A stretch of DNA of 64,000 bases, taken from Isoetes taiwanensis. Taxonomy: Eukaryota > Streptophyta > Lycopodiopsida > Isoetales > Isoetaceae. The stretch covers positions 248,001-312,000 of the forward strand of contig JAJEKV010000298.1 of assembly GCA_021234155.1 (NCBI GenBank), in the 5' to 3' direction. The first letter of the stretch is position 1; the number at the start of each line of letters is the position of its first letter. Positions 11,460 through 22,012 of this stretch are shown here, piece by piece. Made by a program: the position numbers and the translations under genes. Under the pieces are notes generated by a model, which ran no database searches, had not been told where the DNA came from, and saw only the letters and a program-made list of their open reading frames with translations.

Positions 11460-12085
11460 CGATATGAAAGATCCAAAAAGGTGATAACCGGGGAAACAAT
11501 GACCATAAAACCTAAATATGCGTGCAAAATACCAAATTTATAGAGCAAAAAATAAAAAATAACCATAGGGACGTTATAACCAATCATATGCCCAAGGAGA
11601 GAGCAAACTAAAGGTGAAAGCAATCATATGAAGAGATCCTAAAGGTGATGCTGGGGAAACAATGACCATAAAACCGGACATATGCAAGCAAACTATCAAA
11701 TTTATAGAGCAAAAATTAAAATAACCATGGGGTTGTTATAACCAATCATATGCCCAAGGAGAGAGCAAACTAAAGGTGAAAGCAATCATATGACGATCCT
11801 AAAAGTGATACTAGGGAAACAATGACCATAAAACTGGAAATATGCAAGCAAAATACCAAATTTATAGAGCAAAAAATAAAACAACCATGGGGTCGTTATA
11901 ACCAATCATATGCCCAAGGAGAGAGCAAACTAAAGGTGAAAGCAATCATATGAAAGATCCTAAAGGTGATACTAATGACCATAAACCGGAAATATGCAAG
12001 CAAAATACCAAATTTATAGAGCAAAAATAAAATAATCATGGGGTCGCTATAACCAATCATATGCCCAAGGAGAGAGCAAACTAGA
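11460..12085 (-). repeat. Tandem repeats in the element leader, four units of 151-163 bp
   Basis: The phrase ATGCCCAAGGAGAGAGCAAA recurs at about 11,589, 11,751, 11,911 and 12,061. Each unit also contains ACCAAATTTATAGAGCAAAA and AACCATGGGG(T)…TTATAACCAATC. It lies upstream of gag and downstream of A1 on the coding strand, so promoter or enhancer repeats are plausible. The block is conserved in all three tandem units. Confidence 0.8.
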
Positions 12086-12639
12086 GCCCATATAACAAAA
12101 AACGGACGACTACTACCGAACAAACATCATAAAGAACCCCTAGGAACAAGGGGTAATCACAAAATCATAGAGCTATCCAACGAACCTTGAAACGGAAAAA
12201 ACTCAAAAACAAACTTGAGAGAAGAGGAGAAGATAGGCAACGTCCAACGACAAAAAAGAGGAGCTAACGCCAGGAGAACCCGGTCTGGGCATCCCCGTAA
12301 AACAGGGGATCGAACCTGGTATCCCCCCATTAAAAGAAGGCGAGTATGGTGGGCGGCGGCGTGCCTAAACAATAAAAAACAGTAACCCTAAACAAACAAA
12401 AAAAAGGGGGTCGAAACCGAGGTGGTGATCGAGCTATAAAGCGCAAATAAAAAAAGAACAGAGGTAGAGAATCGGGCCGATAATAGAAAAGAGAACGAAC
12501 CGGCCCAGATTGAAGAAAATTTATCTTGAAGAATCGGCCCAAGGGAGAAAAGAACGTAACCGCCTATCTATGGTACACCCGAAGAAATTGATTAAATCTC
12601 TACTTAGCAGCGAATCAACCAGCCGATCGGACTGTGCCA

Positions 12640-13000
12640 GATCCGGCTCGATGCCCCAATCGCCAATCAATCCGGCAGACGGCAAACCGGGGCGATCTTG
12701 CTCGCTGTCGCGGGCTTATCAAACCAAAGGGATTTACTAAAAAATGCAGCCTGGTAATCGAACCAACAAACACGATAGGGATAATCGGCCGAACATAGGA
12801 AAAAGGAGGAGCTTAATCTAAGGATCTCAGGAAGCCATAACGCCCCGGCCGATTTATGCCGACGGACAAAACAGACGGTTGATGCCCCATCGCTAATCGA
12901 TCCGCGACGGCAAAACCGGGCAAAGTTTGCCCAAGCTGGCCGAGGGCCGATCAAACCAACAAAACAACCAGAGGAAACCGATCAAACCAACAAAAACAAA
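12640..13000 (-). repeat. Direct repeat of about 231 bp in the element leader
   Basis: The phrase GATGCCCC(A)-TCGC(C/T)AATC(A/G)ATCC-…-ACGGCAAA at about 12,650 is repeated at about 12,881, followed in each case by a GATCAAACCAA phrase. Also present in units 2 and 3. Confidence 0.6.
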
Positions 13001-13334
13001 CGTAATAAACCGAAGAATAAACCGACAGAGAAAGAAACCACATAACGTAAAACGGTTCAATGCATAAAACCGGATAAAGCACCACGAGACTAACCAAGAC
13101 CGCCGCCGAAACTCACTTACTCGCAAAGATCCACGAGCGTGGCACATGGATTCAAGCAAAGGGAGAGATTAAACCGGTGAAAGAAAATAATGTGACTTAC
13201 CTTAGAGGATGCAAAGAACCGGACGCGGGAAGCGGTGTAGGGATGAAGAGCTTATCAGGCGCACCACCACAAGCTCGTCTTGGTGTGGATGAAGCTTGTC
13301 TTGGTGTGGATGGCTCTGGCTGGCGTGGGGTGCT

Positions 13335-13492
13335 GGGAAGCTAGGTAGAGGTGCAAGCGACCAAAGCAAAGCCCAAGAGAACGCCGATGGCCAATAATGT
13401 GGAAAACTGATCTATAAGTAGGAGGGCGAGGAGATGGGGCGCCCCATCCAGGAATGACGCCCTATTGCTATCGCGAATAGAACCGCGGGCAT
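13335..13492 (-). repeat. A1 repeat, outer (5') end of the element
   Basis: 158 bp matching A2 (6313-6471). It ends at CAT (13,490-13,492), after which the host sequence AAG(C/T)…TGCATATAAAAAC begins; the same host sequence follows the element end in units 2 and 3. In this copy one palindrome arm is altered (GCCC for GGTT). Confidence 0.8.
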
Positions 13493-13857
13493 AAGTTTGC
13501 ATATAAAAACAATCTCAACCGTGATTGTTTGACGAGATGTAGATCTCCAGGAACTATTCACTCATCTAGATGCATCCAAAATCGTCCAAAAGGCATATCT
13601 TGTGGACTATACTAATTCCTCACCCCACCCTAGGGCTTGCCCTTCAAGAATGAAATAGCAGTAACCAGTAGTATGATTAACTAATTCTCCCCTAAAAAAC
13701 CATTTTGGATTTATCCATTTAGATGTAGTCTCGATCTGCTGCAAACGACTTTATTCAAGTCGTCCGCTTCAAATGAACTGCATGCAAATTCAAATTCTCG
13801 ATTTGGGTACATGCAAATCAGATCAAAATCTAGAACCCAAAACTAGAAAAGGTTGGC

Positions 13858-14637
13858 ATGTCCATAAAAAATAGGCCTTTAATTTCTATTGTTAGGCCCG
13901 GAAAAGCATTTCTCTTTACGGCAAAAATGAATCGGAGGGCAGTATCTTCTTGCACAACGTCCAGAAAGTCTGAACAGGATGAATTTTCTACTTTAAATGC
14001 GGATCTCAGTGCAGATGTAGAAAAAAGAGCTCGGGAATTCTTAGAACTGGAACCCCTTTTTACAGATTTTGAAATTGAAACAGCAGATGGGAGCATTATT
14101 CAGGCAAATAGAGTCGTATTGGTGAACAGATCCCCTGTTTTTGCAGCAATGCTTCATCAGGAAATGGAAGAGAAAAAATTAGGAAGAATGAAGCTGTTAG
14201 ACGAAGACCCAATATCGGTGAAATCGTTTATATCTTTTCTGTATAAAGGAAAGATTTGCATGCAAGAAATGGAGCAGAATTGCAAGTCCCTTTTGAAGCT
14301 TGCTAACAAATACGGTGTTCAATTAATGAAGAGTGCATGCGAGGGATTTCTTTCCTGTAAGATAAATGATGATAACGTCTTAGAATTGCTGGAGCTTGCC
14401 AATGCAGCGAATGCAGACTGCTTGAAAGAATTTGCCTTACAGTACTTTGCAGTGCAACTCAAGAGGATCATGGAGAAACCACATTTTAACGAGCTAAAAG
14501 AGACTGATCCTAATTTTGTCATCAACATCTTTCACCAGATTTTGACAAGGCCAGACATCACTATTGGAATTCCCTATGATGTTCGGAAGATCAAATCTTT
14601 TGGGTCGCAACTATTCAAGCATGTCATTCTGGACTAG
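13858..14637 (+). CDS. BTB/POZ domain protein, intact copy (unit 1)
   Basis: 259-aa protein in one exon. Residues about 66-165 form a BTB/POZ domain: FTDFEIETADGSIIQANRVV (start), then VNRSPVFAAMLHQEMEEKK, the MKLLDEDPISVKSFISFLYKGKI strand/helix pair, and LLKLANKYGVQLMKSACEGFL. A C-terminal helical region (BACK-like, residues 170-235) follows: NVLELLELANAANADCLKEFALQYF. The pattern resembles small plant BTB proteins of the At4g08455 type, which act as CUL3 ubiquitin-ligase adaptors; this role is inferred from family. An in-frame TAG lies about 10 codons upstream, supporting the start at 13,858. It is convergent with the START-like gene on the other strand. Its upstream flank begins only 365 bp after the retroelement end. 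Units 2 and 3 carry broken copies. Confidence 0.85.
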   Translation: MSIKNRPLISIVRPGKAFLFTAKMNRRAVSSCTTSRKSEQDEFSTLNADLSADVEKRAREFLELEPLFTDFEIETADGSIIQANRVVLVNRSPVFAAMLHQEMEEKKLGRMKLLDEDPISVKSFISFLYKGKICMQEMEQNCKSLLKLANKYGVQLMKSACEGFLSCKINDDNVLELLELANAANADCLKEFALQYFAVQLKRIMEKPHFNELKETDPNFVINIFHQILTRPDITIGIPYDVRKIKSFGSQLFKHVILD

Positions 14638-15235
14638 GTACAAGCCATCTTCATTTTATGTTTTAATCTGTGAATCTGGTTTTATTCCAATCGAGGATTA
14701 AAACTGTATTCATTATTATAGAATTGTTCTTGTTCTTCTACTGATGTTTACTTTGTTGATTATTTTCTACGTTCAGTATGACACGCTCGTTTCCAAAAGT
14801 ATCTCAAGGTACAAATTCTATATGCTGTGAAACAGGTTACTAAACACATTCTAACAGTTTCTAAGTCCATAAGTTTCTTGTGTGGGTTGCAGAACGCACT
14901 CTTTTTCAATTAGAATGGGCTTCTTGTTTCTGCTGGTCAAAGGAAAATGGCTTAAAAGATCAAAGCAGAATTTTGACTTTGAGCACTCTGGTTCTTGCCT
15001 TATGCAAGAACATATTGTCGTGATGGCTGTCATTACTCATTTATTTTGGGATCTAGACCCCTCACTCGACCATGATCAATTTTATAATCCTTTACTTATT
15101 GGTAGTATTGATACTGTTTTCATTCATCTCTCAATGCTAAAACTGCATCATGCTCGAGAACACCGCAGACGCATCAAGGATCACTTATCATACTGTTGTA
15201 TGCTATACAATAATATACATGGATGACTCTCAAAA
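14638..15235. other. Spacer between convergent genes
   Basis: AT-rich 3' flank shared by the BTB gene (+) and the START-like gene (-). Contains no recognised gene; short frames here have no domain. Presumed 3' UTRs. Confidence 0.4.
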
Positions 15236-16707
15236 CTACAATCTAAATTTTGAAAGAGCCGCATCACGAATAGAAATTAAATTTCGTTGGATCTCTCGTG
15301 CCAATATACCTTCTACCAATCCTACAGGTAGCCAAAGTTTTGGTTGCACATCAACTACATAGGACAAACATGTTTCTGTGTTTGTAAATGTTGCATCCAT
15401 CTTCGGCTGCAAAACAAAATCAAAGCAGCAATTACCAACCAGAAATGCCTCGGAGGTAAAAAAATAATCAAATAACCTATTAATAATAAGTTGATAGCCA
15501 GAAATGCATTAATAAGCTGATAGCCAGAAATGCATTATAAGCAGAAGGAATTGGGTTACAAGATCTGTAGTTGAGATGCTTGCTGAAAGGGATAGTTGCT
15601 TGTTTAGGAGACACCCAAGAAATTCAGGTGAGAGAGATTATGTAGCTGCAATTGGTAATTTTATTCTGTGGACTATGAAGAATAGCTCTTTAGTTATAGT
15701 TTCCTGTTGCTCATGTTATAGTGGATGGAAAGCTAGTAGAGCTCCCAAACTTCCCACTATGTCTCTCCTTCACCAAACAAATCAATTATTTTATAGTGCA
15801 TTCCAGGGTAATGCTGAATATAGCTGGTAATTATCATGAGCTGTATTGCTACATGTAAAACCAAACTTTCTCCATGGCTTGCACTTCAAATGTATATCTA
15901 ATCAAAGTATACTACTAATTATTATTGTGTACGAATACATGCTGCAAATTCCTTATCATCAGTTAACAAAAGGAAGAATGTTGTCACATTCTACATTCTC
16001 AGCTCTTAATGCGTTCAATAGAATTCGTCAAGGTCAGTCACCAAGAAGAAAGATTGGGATGCTTAATCAGATTTGGCTAATTTTAATGCCAATCCAACTT
16101 ATACTGTAATGGGATCCATGGCACCCCATTGCCATTCCAATGATGTTGCATAATATAGATTGAAAATGTTCCTTTGATTGTGACCTACTGTCTTAAAAAC
16201 ATACTATTGTTTTGGCAAAAAGAAAACCTTTAACATACCTGTTCCAGACGCCAAGACCCCTTGAATATTTCAAAATCCCCTTCCATCATCTCAAAGTTGA
16301 TGGCACAATGTGTCTTATCATTTAATGCCTCTAGAGGAATCTCTGTTACGTTTACAATTCCCTTTGCTCTAAACTTGATGCCAAGTGCAAGGTTCTGCTC
16401 TCCAATCTAGTAACAATTTCCATCATAATAATGTTACTATCAGATTCCTAGGGTAAAAGAAAAGTTTAAAGCACACCAAGAAACGCGTTCCCCATCCGCC
16501 TTCTTTCCAAAGATCCGACACTCGCAAGGCTCTGAACAAAATTGGTGAGCTTCTCATAACTGTCAAAAGCTCCCAAACGATTTGCAGAGGAGACGCAATC
16601 TTAATGCCAATTAACTTTCTGCAGGGATTTATGACGTCTACTTGGCAGGTCATCAACACCATGACTTGCAGATGACTTTCATTGCTCTCTGCAAATTTTC
16701 TGAACAT
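15236..16707 (-). CDS. Polyketide-cyclase/START-like (SRPBCC) protein, three 3' exons (unit 1)
   Basis: Spliced minus-strand gene. Exon A: 16,707 or further upstream to 16,477. Exon B: 16,406-16,239 (168 bp). Exon C: 15,406-15,236 (171 bp including TAG). Introns have GT…AG borders (GTATGT after exon B, TTTTGCAG before exon C) and lie in phase 0. Exon B encodes IGEQNLALGIKFRAKG and later MMEGDFEIFKGSWRLEQ; exon C encodes CLSYVVDVQPKLWLPVGL. Exon A carries IKIASPLQIVWELLT. Together these are the start, core and C-terminal strand/helix of the plant COQ10/cyclase-dehydrase lipid-transport fold, often plastid-located. The 5' end (transit peptide) was not located; the ATG at 16,707 is only the first Met in frame. 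In this copy exon A is frameshifted just after WELLT, at a CTG where unit 3 reads AATCTGTC, probably a consensus error. Confidence 0.8.
15488..15541. repeat. Short tandem duplication in an intron
   Basis: The word TGATAGCCAGAAATGCATTA occurs twice, 24-25 bp apart, within the intron between exons B and C of the START-like gene. Present in all three units. Confidence 0.6.
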
Positions 16708-16969
16708 AAAGGAGCTTCATCAACATCACCTACTCTTCAAAGAAGAAAGCTACAAGTTTTTTGCTTCCCATCTGCAGTCAACATATCACAATGCAGCTCT
16801 ACCTTCTCACCTCATGTTTTCTTGATGTTTCAAACTACTAGTGCTGGTCATAACTGTTTGAATTAGTCTTGTGACTAGAAACACTTGTTTTCTCCCCTTC
16901 ATTAGTCTGCTTTCTAATAGCAGAACAATGTATAGTTTTTATTAATTATTGGAAAAATATCTCTTACTC

Positions 16970-17675
16970 AAAAAAAAAAAAAGAAAAAGAATGCACATAT
17001 GAAATCTACCACACACACCATAGCATCTGCGACGCAGATGCATCCTGCCATATCTAGATAGTACATCGTCTAGAACCCCCCCACTGGTAGATTCAACGTA
17101 AGGGAGAAACTACAAGCACATAGAATCCTCGAAGCATCTGGGCTGTTGGTTAACACTTACCACCGTCCCATACCAGTGGCAAATGCAACCTCACCAATCT
17201 CCAAGGAATCCCTTAGATAAGCTAATCCAGTCATCTAGTAGTGTTGGCATAAAATCACGTATATAGATAGCAAGATAATAATACAAGATAACACATGTAT
17301 TCCTGCTAGCTATCAAACATCTTGCACATGACTCCATGTATTAGTAACATGCATAAGTAGTATCAAGTAAAGTGATCATAAAGCAAGGACTGACGGACTG
17401 CAAGAATACACATATAGAATCCACCACACACACCATAGCATTTGCCCCGCATATGCACCCTGCCATATCTAGATAGTACGTCGTCTAGACCCCCTCCCCC
17501 CAACTGGTGAATCCAATACAAGGGAGAAACTACAAATACATAGAATCCTCAGAGCATCTAAACTACTGGTTAACACTTACCATCGTCCCATACCAATGGC
17601 AAATGCAACCTCATCAGTCCCCAAAGAATCCGTTAGATAAGCCAATCCACGCATCTAGTAGTGCTGGCATAAAAC
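16970..17675. repeat. Poly(A) tract followed by two direct repeats of about 250 bp, 415 bp apart
   Basis: A run of 13 or more A at 16,970 may be the tail of an old plus-strand retroinsertion. Directly after it, the sequence from ATGAAATCTACCACACACAC to GTGTTGGCATAAAA is repeated from about 17,410 with roughly 80 percent identity by eye. The first unit contains a perfect palindrome GCATCTGC-GAC-GCAGATGC at 17,023-17,041. No coding function is seen. Its position upstream of the START-like gene (minus strand) allows a promoter role, but this is not shown. Confidence 0.6.
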
Positions 17676-18724
17676 TCCCTAAGACGAGTACTTACTGCAC
17701 TCATGTAAGTATCAAAGATACAAGCATAGAGCATAGATCCATACTGGATTTGTTGCTTTCACTAGACTATTGATATACACATGATATTGTCCTATACCGA
17801 TACCATCCATCTACCTCACCAACACTCACAAGATTTCGATATGGACAAGCATAAGCTTATCCTTACAGAAGAATAAGTAGAGGCCGTTATTCAGTAGTAG
17901 AGATTGAACTGGCACTGCACTCGTAAAGAGCAGTCAGCAATATGGCTAAGGCTTCCCATACAGAGACACATGGAATCAAGGTAGTATGATCTGCCAATAG
18001 ATGACCATCACACCACCAGACTTATTTAAGGAGGTCTTAATTCTTTATATGCTAAATGCTTAAGGTCTGCATCTAGCACAAATCTTTAGCATGGAACTGA
18101 CAGTCGATTAGTCCATCACCATAAGGCTTACCAAGATTAAGCCCCAAAATGCACTGCAACTTTGCTTATGTCTAGTTCCTTATGCCAATTTCCTTCTCCT
18201 TGCCTCGAGTGCCTCTTTTCTTTTTCATCTAAGGTATTCTCGCTTCGACTCCCTTTGTAACTTGCAACCACCGCTTCTTAACTTGCACCCACTACCTCTT
18301 TATTATGTGCTCCCCGCCAACATGGCAATGCCATATAGCGCTTAATGGCAACATATCGACCGTTTGAAGTGTGTCCGGCAACCCAGTCCATTTTTATCAA
18401 CAGTTACGCTCCTATAAGCAAGCCTTGTTGTTGGTATGCTCCCGATATTTGAGTGCTTACCTTTTCATTATTAAAATAACCTTAAAGGTTATTAATGCCT
18501 TTTGTATTACTTTATAGGTAGAACATTAACCATAGCTTCTACATAAGCCATGTAATGTCTATCATTGTCTCAACCTTACAACCCCACATAGATTCTCAGA
18601 GTTCGAGGCCATATTTCATACTTCTTGTTATCCCTAGTCTAGGATCCGTTGGTGTCATGCCAGTACTCAACTAGAAGTAATGCAATCATAATTATTTTAA
18701 TGCCAAATTTAACACTGAAATACT
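17676..18724. other. Intergenic between the gene pair and the LINE
   Basis: No gene, RNA gene or clear repeat is recognised. It could hold 5' exons of the START-like gene, but no transit-peptide-like frame with good splice sites stood out. Confidence 0.35.
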
Positions 18725-18980
18725 TCAGGGAGGATGAGGCGCCAAGGTAAGCGCTAGGTAAGTTTGAATAGATGAACACAGGTGAACAGTAGATCTTGGC
18801 ACGGATGGGACAGATCAAAGGAAATGGTCCGACAGGGGGACCATTGCTCTGCCCAACAGGGGGGCCTCAGCAATAGTGGCCACAGGGACCCAAGGCAGGA
18901 CTGAACCGACAGGAGGTAATCAGAATAGTACGGGCTATGCAGCAGAATGGGCTGCCTTTTTTAATGGGCTGACATGAAAA

Positions 18981-20520
18981 ATGCAACATGAGATGATTGA
19001 CCTGATAAGGACAATATCTAAGGGAAAGGGTGGTCCAGTGGATCTTAAAGAACGGACCTTTTCGCAGAGAGGCTTAATCGGATCATTCCCGACAACCGAT
19101 GGGGCAAAAGAATCCAAACTCGGCTGTGTGGAGGAATACATTGTGCACGATGCAAGCAGAGTTAGTGCAACCAATTCTGGATCGAATCAATGAGGAACAG
19201 AAAGCTCTGCTTAGACATGGGGAAAGAAGGATACACCCAGAATTTAGAGGTATGTCTAAGCTAGCCCATTCTTATATTCTAAATAGATTAAAGGATCCGA
19301 AAGCAAGGTCGTGATTGGGCTGCCTTCGACATGAGGAAGTCAACTTAACCTTTCTCTAAATGAGCTCCTTAAAATAGATAAACAAAGTTGACATTGTGGG
19401 TATGTAATGGCTGGAATTTTTTTATAACGTAATGTGGGAAAATGGATGAAAAACCAGCCGACTAATCCCAAAAACCATGCATGCACAAAGTTCAACCTTC
19501 TTGGAGACTGGATACTTGATCCCAAAGTTATCATGAATCCGCTTACTAAAGATAATTGACACCGGTCAAAGATCCCTTAAAGAAAAATATGAATGGGAGT
19601 GCTCTGGAGGAAAGCTAAAAACAAAAACAAAGGGCTATTCAACAGGAAAGTGAACAGGCCACAGCTTCAAGAAAGAAAATCAGACAAGAATGGAAAAAGA
19701 AAACCCAGGATCTGAAATTGGTCAACCAGTTCAAGGTACTTGTAAGCCCACAAGGCCAGGAAGTGGATATTCAATCCATGGTTCCTATAAGTCCAAGTGG
19801 CCAAGGCAAAATCCAGAACCAAATACTTGCAACCCCGTAGGGATGTGGAGTTGACTCGATCATAACAAAAGAGACCTATAAGACCCGCTTTAAGAATTGG
19901 GATTCCAACCCCAAAGGCTTGTAACTCCAGTAGGCCAGGGAACTTGTTGTGAACAGATCAAGAGACCTTCAAGTCCTTCTAGCCAAGAATTGGGAATGGA
20001 TAAACTCAAAGGGAAGACTAAAGAAGATAAGGGTATCACTATCACACCAGCCCATGTACAGAGAAGAAATACAATAACCATTGAAGAAACTGATCTGCCA
20101 ACAATAAATGAATACCCTGAGTCCTCTGACTCGGATATTTCTGTTGGTGGAACTCTGTACCTAAAGCGAGAGGCCTCAAGAGGGAATATCTCCCTTATGA
20201 CACCAGCCCAGCTGAACTTTAATGATCCACCTGAAATGCATGATGTCTTGATGAAACTAATAGAGGCTGAAGAAAATGAGGGGGAGTTATCAAATCAAGA
20301 GTATAAATTCTTTACTAAGTCCCCAGTGGCCTGCACAGATGACAGTGATATAGGGGGGACAGAGGAAATCAAATTCACAGAAGACAGCTACATTGAGGGA
20401 TCATTTCCTGACAGCCTTGAGTCCCAAAGAGAACAGGAAACTCAGACATCATATGTCCCTTCTACAAGTAGGGAGGAAACAGAGGAGTTTTTCACTCCTC
20501 TTACAACTAAGAAGAAGTAG
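18981..20520 (+). pseudogene. LINE ORF1 (unit 1), frameshifted
   Basis: Pieces in different frames: MQHEMIDLIRTISKGKGGPVD… from 18,981, then a basic middle rich in Lys/Gln/Arg, and an acidic tail in frame 19,897-20,520 ending …FFTPLTTKKK. The tail has repeated Ser/Glu/Asp clusters (YPESSDSDISVGG; EETEEFF). No zinc knuckle was found in what can be read. Position directly upstream of the endonuclease and the basic/acidic composition support an L1 ORF1 RNA-binding role, but homology is not obvious from motifs alone. Confidence 0.55.
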
Positions 20521-20574
20521 TGACAGTCCTGCCCTTAATCTGAGGGTTAGAGATTAGATAAAATATCCTGCCTG

Positions 20575-21479
20575 ATGAAAATTATTTCTTGGAATATGAG
20601 AGGTATAAAAGGACCTCTCAAGAGAAAAAGGGCCCTTATTGCCCTTAGAGAATTGAAAGCCAATATTCTTCTCCTCCAAGAACATAGGCTCCCCTCTTTT
20701 GAATCTGAAAGACTTGGAAGTTGGGTGGACCCAAATAGTGACTCAATTTGGACTGCTGCTGATGGAACTCGGGGTGGCACTTACACTATTTGGAGTGGAT
20801 TAAAATATCTATACAGATTCTGTCACAACTTGGGAAGATGGACAGTTGTGGTTCTTGAAATAGAAGGGAAACCAACTGCTATTCTTAATGTATATGCTTC
20901 TACAGATCCAACAGAAAGAGCAATTCAATGGACTCAAACGAATGAATGGATATCTAGAAATAGGCATATCCCAAACCTATTGCTAGCAGGAGACTTCAAT
21001 AACACTCCCAGCTGGGATCAGAAGCTGGGTAGAAGAATTAACATGAATAGGAAAGAGAAAACTGCTTGGGACCAATTTATGGTGCATTTCTGCCACATCC
21101 CACCTTCCTCCTCTAATGTCTATTCTTGGAGCAACAAAAGAAAAGGTGATAATAGAACTTATTGTTTGCTGGACAGATACTATATCTGCAACAAATCCCT
21201 GCCCTCATGGGATAATATGATTGTATCTAGTGATATTAGTTCATCAATATCTGACCACTTCCCACAGATATTAGAGAACTCAGATAGCTCCTCTAAGGGG
21301 GGCTCTAATATCCCTTTCAAATTGAACACTGAACTGCTGAAGATGAAATCTTTCTGCACTGCTTTCCAGGAGTTCTACAACAGTCTCCCTAAAGTCCATA
21401 GCAATTCATTCTTCAGTAAGATGAAGCAGGCCAAAGGTTGGATTAAATCATGGGGCAGAGAATGGTTCAGGAAAAGGAA
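20575..21479 (+). CDS. LINE ORF2 endonuclease domain (unit 1), intact up to an insertion
   Basis: Apurinic-like (EEP) endonuclease that would nick the target for priming. Visible motifs: MKIISWNMRG at the start, NILLLQEHR (catalytic Glu), ILNVYAST, LLLAGDFNN (catalytic Asp/Asn), YSWSNKRKGD, LLDRYYI and SSSISDHFPQI (final Asp-His). Spacing is as in plant L1 endonucleases. The frame continues to 21,549, but its last residues (NIRVFLRLKK…) come from the foldback element, so the natural protein is cut at 21,479. This copy is free of the frameshift seen in unit 3 near 50,914. Confidence 0.85.
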
Positions 21480-22012
21480 CATTAGGGTTTTTTTGAGATT
21501 AAAAAAGGGCCTTCAAAACATGCCAACTAAGCCAAATGAAGATAAATGAACTACCAATCGAAATCGAGTCGACGGGTCCGGGCCAAGAATGGTTAGGACT
21601 AACTCATCGATCATATTTTATAGCATAGCTATTGATAGAAAAGTCCAAATGAGCTCTCGTTTAGTGCAATAGATAGATCTCGTTGAGATCTTTCCAATCT
21701 TAGGTGATTTGCACATATTTTAACCACTTATGATTGTCAAAACTGCAAAAAATATGGTTTTTACCATTTTTTACTATCCTACGGGGCTAAAAGATATGCA
21801 AAACCACCCAAGGTTGGAAAGATCTATTGCACCAAACAAGAGCTCATTTGGACTTTTCTATCAACATTTATGCTAGAAAATGTGATCCAGTGAGTTAGTT
21901 ATAACTGCTTTTGGCCGATCGGATTACCGCCTGCTTTTCTCGATTGGTAGTTCATATAGCTTAGTCAGCAGTTCTTAGAAGGCCCTTTTATGATCTCAAA
22001 AAATCCCTAATG
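21480..22012. mobile_element. Foldback (long inverted repeat) element, 533 bp (unit 1)
   Basis: Begins CATTAGGGTTTTTTTGAGAT and ends ATCTCAAAAAATCCCTAATG. The two halves are complementary over most of their length: the pairs GAACTACCAATCGA, AAAAGTCCAAATGAGCTCT and GCAATAGATAGATCT recur inverted. Only about 50 bp near 21,750-21,790 remain unpaired. Unit 3 has the empty site (between 51,631 and 51,632), which fixes both ends. No target-site duplication is seen against that empty site. Non-coding. Confidence 0.8.

Larger units (their letters stand above)
5685..13492 (-). mobile_element. Tyrosine-recombinase retrotransposon (PAT/Ngaro-like, DIRS order), unit 1, complete length
   Basis: Element of about 7.8 kb on the minus strand. 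In transcription order: A1 terminal repeat (13,492-13,335), 5' leader with tandem repeats, gag with zinc knuckle, RT, RNase H, tyrosine recombinase, then B1 (6,504-6,469) abutting A2 (6,471-6,313), about 590 bp, and B2 (5,720-5,685). The A1…B1A2…B2 arrangement is the split direct repeat known from PAT and Ngaro elements. The B1/A2 junction carries the sequence that joining the two outer ends would give. The triplet CAT is shared by the left end, the right end and the B1/A2 junction, and no flanking duplication is seen, as expected for recombinase-mediated insertion. No integrase or protease was found. Every reading frame is broken in this copy. The left end is unique to this unit; units 2 and 3 lack everything below the equivalent of 8,048. 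Confidence 0.8.

Noticed and set aside
11460-12085. Possible CRISPR-like array
   Set aside because: Units are 151-163 bp, similar over their whole length with no spacer structure, and lie in a eukaryotic retroelement.
12290-12345. tRNA-like T-arm (minus strand GGTTCGATCCCC) in the retroelement leader
   Set aside because: No acceptor, D or anticodon arm could be assembled around it, and the unit copies do not preserve one.
13830-14096. Minus-strand frame opposite the BTB gene
   Set aside because: Antisense shadow of the BTB coding sequence; no domain.
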